Shown: piece by piece, positions 6,200 to 10,688 of the stretch
Numbering within the stretch: position 1 is the first letter of the stretch
Layout of the letters: each line of letters starts with the position of its first letter
Source: Pedobacter sp.
GTDB taxonomy: Bacteria; Bacteroidota; Bacteroidia; Sphingobacteriales; Sphingobacteriaceae
DNA length: 10,688 nt
Assembly: GCA_004295885.1 (NCBI GenBank)
Contig: SEDG01000056.1
Location: 1-10,688, forward strand
Direction of reading: 5' to 3'
Notes under the pieces: model-generated
Told to the model about the DNA's origin: nothing
Databases searched by the model: none
The model's input: only the letters and a program-made list of their open reading frames with translations
Made by a program: the position numbers and the translations under genes

Positions 6200-6778
6200 A
6201 TGAAAACTTCTGATATTAAATCTGGTCTACAATTAATTCTTACCCTTGCAATAATCTTGGTCATGTCGTCTTGTAATGACGATGACATGAAGAATGTCTC
6301 TGCAGTTTCATCTAAACAAATAACTTTAAGTAAAGACAGGACTTATGGTGCTGACGTGACCTATAGCGATTCTGCGAAAGTAAAGGCCAAAGGTTATGCA
6401 CCTATTTATGACAAAGTTGTGCCATCTCAAGGCGCAAGTTACAATGAAATGCCAAGTGGCGTAAAAATTCAATTCTTTGACGATTTTTTAAAGCCCACTG
6501 GTACCATTAAATCTGATTATGCCATTAACAAAGAATCAGAGAAAATAACCATCTTCAAAAGGAACGTAATCATAGTAACCGATAAAATTACTTTTACAAC
6601 AGAGGAACTCACTTGGGATGAAAACAAACGGATGTATTTTTCTCCTTCAGGTACTGTTACCACAAAAGAGGGGGACGTGTTAAATGGAACGGAGTTTTCT
6701 GCACCACAAGATTTAAGTACTTATACCATTCACCAAGGTTCTGGACAGGGGTATGTAAAAGGCAGTTTAGGGCAATAA
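6200..6778 (+). CDS. lptC: LPS export ABC transporter periplasmic protein LptC, lipoprotein form
   Basis: LptC joins the inner-membrane LptBFG transporter to the periplasmic LptA bridge that carries lipopolysaccharide to the outer membrane. The protein is 192 residues. Residues 1-24 are a lipoprotein signal sequence with lipobox VMSSC, giving lipidation at C25; the mature start is CNDDDMKN. Bacteroidota LptC is commonly such a lipoprotein rather than a membrane-helix protein. The body shows the family's beta-jellyroll pattern: YSDSAKVKAKGYAPIY, GVKIQFFDDF, ITFTTEELTWDENKRMYF and GTEFSAPQDLSTYTI. The start at 6200 is chosen because it begins the signal peptide; the same frame is open back to 6086 but that part is translated from a GC-rich repeat and overlaps the previous gene. 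The three Asp after the Cys resemble lipoprotein sorting signals and may influence which membrane holds it. Confidence 0.85.
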   Translation: MKTSDIKSGLQLILTLAIILVMSSCNDDDMKNVSAVSSKQITLSKDRTYGADVTYSDSAKVKAKGYAPIYDKVVPSQGASYNEMPSGVKIQFFDDFLKPTGTIKSDYAINKESEKITIFKRNVIIVTDKITFTTEELTWDENKRMYFSPSGTVTTKEGDVLNGTEFSAPQDLSTYTIHQGSGQGYVKGSLGQ

Positions 6779-6843
6779 TTTGGGTGTTTGAAGGGACACT
6801 ATCTACTTAGTTTTCAAGGGCAAAATCAAATAAAATTAATATT

Positions 6844-6872
6844 TTCAAATTAGTTCCAAATTTGTATCTTGC
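6844..6872 (+). promoter_or_regulatory. Candidate promoter for the ppiD-like gene
   Basis: TTC (6844-6846), an 18-base spacer and TATCTTGC (6865-6872) approximate the Bacteroidota TTG/TAnnTTTG pattern, with one deviation in the -33 and two in the -7 box; TATCTTTGC, a common form, would need one added T. Downstream lies GCGCCC and an A-rich leader of 30 bases, typical of highly expressed Bacteroidota genes. Supports expression apart from lptC. Confidence 0.42.
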
Positions 6873-6910
6873 GCCCTCTTAAAAAAATAAAAAATAAGAA
6901 TAATAATAAT

Positions 6911-9001
6911 ATGGGAGTAATGACATTCATGCGTACCAAGATGGGATATTTTCTAGTAGGAGGTATCGCAGTGGTATTAGCGTTATTTGTTTTGGAGCCT
7001 TTGCTACAACAAGGTACAGCGATTTTTGGTGCATCAAGAAATTCAGTTGGAGAGATTGATGGAAAAGAAATTAAATATGAAGAATTCAATCCAAAAGTAG
7101 AACAAAGTTTAGCACAGTTTAGACAACAATATGGTTCAAACATCAATCCTCAGATGCAAGCGATGGCTATTGATAATGCATGGCAAGCTGAGGTTGGCGA
7201 AGTTCTTTTAGGAAAAGAATATGCTAGATTGGGATTAATTGTTAGCGGAGATGAATTGTATGATTTAATCAATGGCGAAAGACCAAGTCAATTAATTCTT
7301 CAGAATTTTTCTGATCAACAAACTGGTCAATTGGATCGTAATGGTTTAATGAGCTCGTTAAAAGCAAGAGAGTCAAACCCAGAGCTCAAAGCAAAATGGT
7401 TACAATTAGAAGATCAGATTGAGAAACAAGCTTTACAACAAAAGTATGCTAACTTAATCCGTAATTCGGTTTACGTGTCTACTTTAGAAGCAACGGACGA
7501 ATATAACAACCGTAATAAATTAGCTAGCTTTAAATATGTAAACTTAGATTACAGCTCTATTTTAGATAAGGATGTTAAGATTGCTGATGAAGATTATCAA
7601 GCTTATTATGAGGCTAACAAAAAACGTTTCGATAATCCTACAGAAACTCGTGGATTTGAATATGTTTCATTCAGCATTAAACCAACCAAAGCCGATACAG
7701 CTGTGGTTAAAGCTCAAGTAGATAAGTTAGCTGCGGATTTTAAAACTACGCCAAACGACTCATTGTTTGCTGCAAATAACTCTGATGTAAAAGTTCCTTA
7801 CACTTACATTTCAAAAGGAAAATTAGATCCAGCAGTGGATTCAGTTATATTTAACTATCCAGCAGGAAGTTTTTACGGTCCAGTATTCTCTGGTAACTCG
7901 TACAAATTGATTAAAGTTATCGATAGCCGTTTCTCACCAGATTCAGTTAAGGTTAGTCACATTTTGGTAGACCCAACTAAATTAGGTGGTGATGCTAATG
8001 CTTATAAATTATTGGATTCGTTAAAATCATTAAGTCAGAATGGTGGTAGTTTTGCAGACTTAGCTAAGAAATTCAGCTTAGATGGCTCGAAAGATCAAGG
8101 TGGTAGTTTACCTACATTTGCTCGTGGTGCAATGGTGCCAGAATTTGAAAATGCTTCATTTAACGGTAAAACTGGTGATTTGAAGATTGTTAAATCACAA
8201 TTTGGTATTCACTTAATTAAAATTGAAAAACAAGTTGGTTCTTCTAAGGTTGCCAAATTAGCTTATATCGAAAAATCTTTAGCGCCAAGCGAAAAAACAA
8301 GACAAACTGCGTATAAAAAAGCAACTACATTTTTAGCGGATGTAAAAGGAGATAACTTTAAAGAATTAGCTCAGAAAAGTGGTTATACTGTAGCATTGGC
8401 TGATAAAGTTACCGCGACCCAAGGATTCGCTCCAGGTTTAGATAACCCACGTCCATTAATTAAAGATGTTTATGCAGCAGAAAAAGGTGATGTATTGCCA
8501 ACTGTATACTCAATGGATAACGCTTATGTTGTTGCTCATTTAACAGAAGTAATGCCTAAAGGCCAATTAGCCTTAGCAGATGTAAAAAAACAGATTCAAC
8601 CAATGGTGATGAATGCTGTTAAAGCTAAAATGTTAACTGAAAAGTTCAATAAAGCATTAGGTGGTTCGATTGATCAAGTTGCTGCGAAACTAGGTAAAAC
8701 CGCAATGCCTGTTCAAAATATGGTATTCGCTAATCCAATTATTCCAGGTTTAGCACAAGAAAATAAAGTTGTTGGTGCTGTATTCGGCTCGCAAGTTGGC
8801 AAGGTGTCTAAGCCAATTGAAGGCGATAAAGGTGTTTACGTGTTTGCTGTGCAAGGTTTCACTAATCCTGCGCCAATGGCTAACACCTTTAAACAAAAAG
8901 AAACAATGATTTTAGGTGTAACGCAACGTTCATTAGGTGCGGCATTCCAAGCATTGCAAGAGAAAACTGAGATAAAAGACAATAGAGTGAAATTCTATTA
9001 A
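6911..9001 (+). CDS. ppiD: PpiD-type membrane-anchored periplasmic peptidyl-prolyl isomerase / chaperone
   Basis: A 696-residue foldase anchored in the inner membrane with its body in the periplasm; PpiD proteins bind newly exported proteins leaving the Sec channel. Order of parts: short cytoplasmic start MGVMTFMRTKMG, one membrane helix (about residues 11-30), a SurA-N-like chaperone region beginning VGEIDGKEIKYEEFN with long helices to about residue 200, an insert, a parvulin rotamase domain (348-437: VSHILVDP, GSFADLAKKFSLDGSKDQGG, GAMVPEFENASF, FGIHLIKI) and a C-terminal region with a second, degenerate rotamase-like half (YVVAHLTEV, VFAVQGF). The start at 6911 gives the N terminus usual for the Bacteroidota family; an upstream TTG at 6869 lies in the promoter and adds only a Lys/Asn-rich leader. 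A terminator follows 20 bases after the stop. Unusual codon use is not seen. Confidence 0.9.
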   Translation: MGVMTFMRTKMGYFLVGGIAVVLALFVLEPLLQQGTAIFGASRNSVGEIDGKEIKYEEFNPKVEQSLAQFRQQYGSNINPQMQAMAIDNAWQAEVGEVLLGKEYARLGLIVSGDELYDLINGERPSQLILQNFSDQQTGQLDRNGLMSSLKARESNPELKAKWLQLEDQIEKQALQQKYANLIRNSVYVSTLEATDEYNNRNKLASFKYVNLDYSSILDKDVKIADEDYQAYYEANKKRFDNPTETRGFEYVSFSIKPTKADTAVVKAQVDKLAADFKTTPNDSLFAANNSDVKVPYTYISKGKLDPAVDSVIFNYPAGSFYGPVFSGNSYKLIKVIDSRFSPDSVKVSHILVDPTKLGGDANAYKLLDSLKSLSQNGGSFADLAKKFSLDGSKDQGGSLPTFARGAMVPEFENASFNGKTGDLKIVKSQFGIHLIKIEKQVGSSKVAKLAYIEKSLAPSEKTRQTAYKKATTFLADVKGDNFKELAQKSGYTVALADKVTATQGFAPGLDNPRPLIKDVYAAEKGDVLPTVYSMDNAYVVAHLTEVMPKGQLALADVKKQIQPMVMNAVKAKMLTEKFNKALGGSIDQVAAKLGKTAMPVQNMVFANPIIPGLAQENKVVGAVFGSQVGKVSKPIEGDKGVYVFAVQGFTNPAPMANTFKQKETMILGVTQRSLGAAFQALQEKTEIKDNRVKFY

Positions 9002-9020
9002 TCTTTATTACGTAATTTTG
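8993..9020 (+). promoter_or_regulatory. Candidate promoter for the DUF2480 gene, placed just before the ppiD terminator
   Basis: TAATTTTG (9013-9020) matches TAnnTTTG exactly. The -33 position has TTC (8993-8995) instead of TTG, at a 17-base spacing. Transcription would start near 9024-9026, that is, inside the left arm of the ppiD terminator hairpin, and would give a leader of about 40 bases for the gene at 9065. Confidence 0.4.
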
Positions 9021-9021
9021 T

Positions 9022-9053
9022 AACCGTTCCGAGTTTGCTCGGAGCGGTTTTTT
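9022..9053 (+). terminator. Strong intrinsic terminator after ppiD
   Basis: AACCGTTCCGAG (9022-9033) pairs with CTCGGAGCGGTT (9038-9049) around a TTTG loop, with a single T-G wobble in 12 pairs, and continues into a T run (9048-9053). This is the most regular terminator in the window and separates ppiD from the DUF2480 gene. Confidence 0.9.
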
Positions 9054-9064
9054 ATTTTAAAGCC

Positions 9065-9580
9065 ATGGATATTCAAGAGAACATTGTTAATAAGGTAGCT
9101 TCTAGTGGTTTAATCACCTTAAACCTGGAAGAATATTTCCACAAAGGAGAACGATTGGTGTATGATATTAAAGACAATCTTTTTCACGGACTGATTTTAA
9201 AAGAACAAGACTTTAGAGCGTTTATCAAGGAACACAATTGGGAGCAGTATAAAGATAAAAATATAGCAATCACATGTAGCGCAGATGCGATTGTACCAAC
9301 TTGGGCCTATATGTTATTAGCGAATAGGTTTAAGCCATTCGCCAATGAAGTGGTATTTGGTAGCCTAGAAACACTGGAAGCCGTTCTTTATACCAAGGCT
9401 TTGTCAAAAATTGATATCAATTCATTTGCGGGAGAACGCGTGGTAATTAAAGGTTGTGCAGATATAGATGTGCCAGTTGCCGCCTATGTGGAGGTTACCT
9501 CCTTGCTTACTCCTGTAGCTAAAAGCATCATGTATGGCGAGCCCTGTTCAACTGTGCCAATCTTTAAAAGGAAAGATTAA
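9065..9580 (+). CDS. DUF2480-family protein with internal duplication
   Basis: A 171-residue soluble protein with no signal peptide, so cytoplasmic. The end VAKSIMYGEPCSTVPIFKRKD and the overall length fit DUF2480, a Bacteroidota family of unknown function. Three cysteines stand at C71, C131 and C161, the last in the conserved GEPCSTVP tail, which suggests a thiol or metal role, though that is inference. The chain repeats itself: residues 69-100 and 128-159 align without gaps at a 59-residue offset, sharing Ile, Ala-Asp, Val-Pro, Ala-Tyr, Pro, Ala and Gly positions (10 identical of about 31). The start is the ATG at 9065; the frame is open to a TTG at 9035, but that part is read from the ppiD terminator. 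No partner is visible next to it except the DUF3108 gene 33 bases downstream. Confidence 0.85.
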   Translation: MDIQENIVNKVASSGLITLNLEEYFHKGERLVYDIKDNLFHGLILKEQDFRAFIKEHNWEQYKDKNIAITCSADAIVPTWAYMLLANRFKPFANEVVFGSLETLEAVLYTKALSKIDINSFAGERVVIKGCADIDVPVAAYVEVTSLLTPVAKSIMYGEPCSTVPIFKRKD

Positions 9581-9613
9581 CAATTTGGATTGCTTTTTGT
9601 TTGCACAACAAAT

Positions 9614-10384
9614 ATGAAAAGACACACAATATTTTTCGCCCTTTTGTTAATAAGCATCGCTAGCTTTTCGCAAGAACTTCCGCTTAAAAAAGATCCAATT
9701 TTTAAGGAAGGCGAAGTGTTGCAGTATAAACTAAAGTATGGGTTTATAACAGCTGCAGAGGCTACGATTAAAGTAGTGGCAACCGATATGAAGTTTGATA
9801 ATAAACCCACTTATCGATTGGTCGTAGACGCAGAAACCTCAGGCACCTTTGATGTTTTTTATAAAGTAAGAGATCATTATGATTCTTATATCGATAAAAC
9901 AGATTTAACGCCTTACTTTTACCAAGAAAATATTCGTGAGGCAAGTTACCGCCGACAAGATAAAGCGAGGTTTTACCAAGACGGCAAAAAGGTAGTTGCC
10001 AATAAAGGCACTTTTACTACGCCAACCACCCAAACATTTGATTTGGTATCGGCCTACTATTTTGCTAGAAGTTTAGATATCTCAAAATTAAAAACCGGCG
10101 ACACCTTTAAACTAAATTACTTTTTAGGAGATGAAATTTCTCAACTAGAAATAGCTTATGTAGGTAAAGAAACGATAAAGAGTAAGCTCGGGAATATTAG
10201 ATGTTTAAAATTTAGCCCATCCATTAAGCCAGGCCGTATCTTTAAAAAGGATAGTAAACTTTACCTTTGGATAACTGATGATGGTAATAGAGTGCCTGTA
10301 AAAGCCAACGTTGAAATATTGGTAGGCTCAGTAACACTAGAGATTAAATCAGCTGAAGGATTGAAGTACCCAATAGGGAAATAG
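9614..10384 (+). CDS. Exported DUF3108-family protein
   Basis: A 256-residue protein with a signal peptide at residues 1-19 (MKRH, a hydrophobic core, SFS before Gln20), so periplasmic or outer-membrane facing. The mature part begins with FKEGEVLQYKLKYGFITAAEA, the hallmark opening of DUF3108, followed by strand-rich segments with YKVRDHYDSYID, PYFYQENIREASYRRQDKA, TFDLVSAYYFARSLD and KLYLWITDDGNRVPVK. The family is predicted to form a beta-rich, lipid-binding-like or barrel-like fold; its function is not established. The ATG at 9614 is preferred to an ATG at 9590 in the same frame because it starts the signal peptide directly. The leader has TTTGTTTG (9596-9603), one base off a -7 box, but no matching -33, so co-transcription with DUF2480 is as likely. 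Confidence 0.85.
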   Translation: MKRHTIFFALLLISIASFSQELPLKKDPIFKEGEVLQYKLKYGFITAAEATIKVVATDMKFDNKPTYRLVVDAETSGTFDVFYKVRDHYDSYIDKTDLTPYFYQENIREASYRRQDKARFYQDGKKVVANKGTFTTPTTQTFDLVSAYYFARSLDISKLKTGDTFKLNYFLGDEISQLEIAYVGKETIKSKLGNIRCLKFSPSIKPGRIFKKDSKLYLWITDDGNRVPVKANVEILVGSVTLEIKSAEGLKYPIGK

Positions 10385-10387
10385 GGA

Positions 10388-10459
10388 GGTAAGTTGGTAA
10401 GTTGTTTAGCTGGTAAGATGTATTTCAACTCCGCAACTCCACAAATTAGACAACTTACC
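10388..10459. repeat. Intergenic dyad built from 8-base GGTAAGTT words
   Basis: Four 8-base words follow each other exactly: GGTAAGTT, GGTAAGTT, GTTTAGCT, GGTAAGAT (10388-10419). CAACTCC occurs at 10426-10432 and 10434-10440, also 8 apart. GGTAAGTTGTTTA (10396-10408) pairs with 10447-10459 (one T-G wobble in 13) around a 38-base loop. It starts three bases after the DUF3108 stop and ends 20 bases before the DUF3109 start. There is no T tract, so it is not a standard terminator. Confidence 0.6.
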
Positions 10460-10479
10460 CAATAAACAACTCAACAAAA

Positions 10480-10688
10480 ATGATAGAAGTACAAAATGCT
10501 TTAGTGCATGAAGATGTGATTCGCGAAAGCTTTGTGTGTAATTTAAATAAGTGCAAAGGGATTTGCTGTGTGGAAGGTGATGCAGGGGCTCCGCTAGAAA
10601 TTGCAGAAACGGCTATATTGGCTGAAATTTATCCAAAGATCAAACACTTATTGGCACCAAAAGGCATTAAAGCCATTGAAGAGCAAGG
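10480..10688 (+). CDS. DUF3109-family protein, N-terminal part (3' end outside window)
   Basis: The ATG at 10480 opens a frame that runs to the window end, giving 69 complete codons. Residues 20-30 hold C-x4-C-x3-CC (C20, C25, C29, C30) within FVCNLNKCKGICCVEGDAG, then GAPLEIAETAILAEIYPKIK. This is the opening of DUF3109, a cytoplasmic Bacteroidota family with a cysteine cluster like that of YkgJ-type proteins, which are predicted to bind zinc or an iron-sulfur cluster. The function is unknown. The leader before the ATG is A-rich (CAACTCAACAAAA) and has no Shine-Dalgarno sequence, as in its neighbours. The rest of the protein is not visible, so completeness cannot be judged. Confidence 0.85.
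   Translation, partial: MIEVQNALVHEDVIRESFVCNLNKCKGICCVEGDAGAPLEIAETAILAEIYPKIKHLLAPKGIKAIEEQ

Noticed and set aside
9035..9064. TTG start for DUF2480 at 9035
   Set aside because: Its codons lie in the ppiD terminator hairpin and T tract; the ATG at 9065 gives the expected family N terminus.

Overview
This window looks like a chromosomal, AT-rich housekeeping region from a member of Bacteroidota, most likely a Pedobacter-like Sphingobacteriaceae. Four signs point there. Families largely confined to this phylum sit side by side (DUF6427, DUF2480, DUF3109 and the Bacteroidota forms of YfhO, LptC and PpiD). Genes lack Shine-Dalgarno sequences and have A-rich leaders instead. One promoter matches the Bacteroidota -33/-7 pattern (TTG, then TAnnTTTG) exactly. 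Signal peptides end before Gln, as is common in this phylum. No rRNA, tRNA, insertion sequence, prophage or CRISPR array is visible. Genus assignment is inference.

Layout, all genes on the + strand: the 3' end of a YfhO-family membrane protein (1-528) with an intrinsic terminator; a 230-base spacer of nested short repeats; a possible 30-residue membrane peptide (759-851); an LpxH-like metallophosphoesterase (921-1772) and a MurG-fold glycosyltransferase (1837-2823); a CACAGAT-word repeat; a DUF6427 membrane protein (2965-3945); then, behind the best promoter of the window, coaX (4044), a beta-barrel outer-membrane protein (4783), lptC (6200) and, with its own probable promoter, a PpiD-type periplasmic foldase (6911-9001) closed by a clear terminator. 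After it come DUF2480 (9065), a secreted DUF3108 protein (9614) and the 5' end of a DUF3109 protein (10480 to the window end).

Most of the genes serve the cell envelope. The phosphoesterase and glycosyltransferase look like a lipid or glycolipid maturation pair. LptC belongs to the lipopolysaccharide export bridge. The beta-barrel protein lies in the outer membrane. PpiD folds exported proteins in the periplasm. DUF3108 is exported. CoaX supplies coenzyme A, needed for lipid synthesis among other things.

The genes are largely ordinary. The more unusual material is an ungapped internal duplication in the DUF2480 protein (offset 59 residues), a set of intergenic dyads built from 8- or 10-base tandem words, a candidate promoter placed directly before the ppiD terminator, an unrecorded-looking mini-protein, and two Pro-to-Leu changes in CoaX motifs. 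I do not see a clear new defence or mobile system here.
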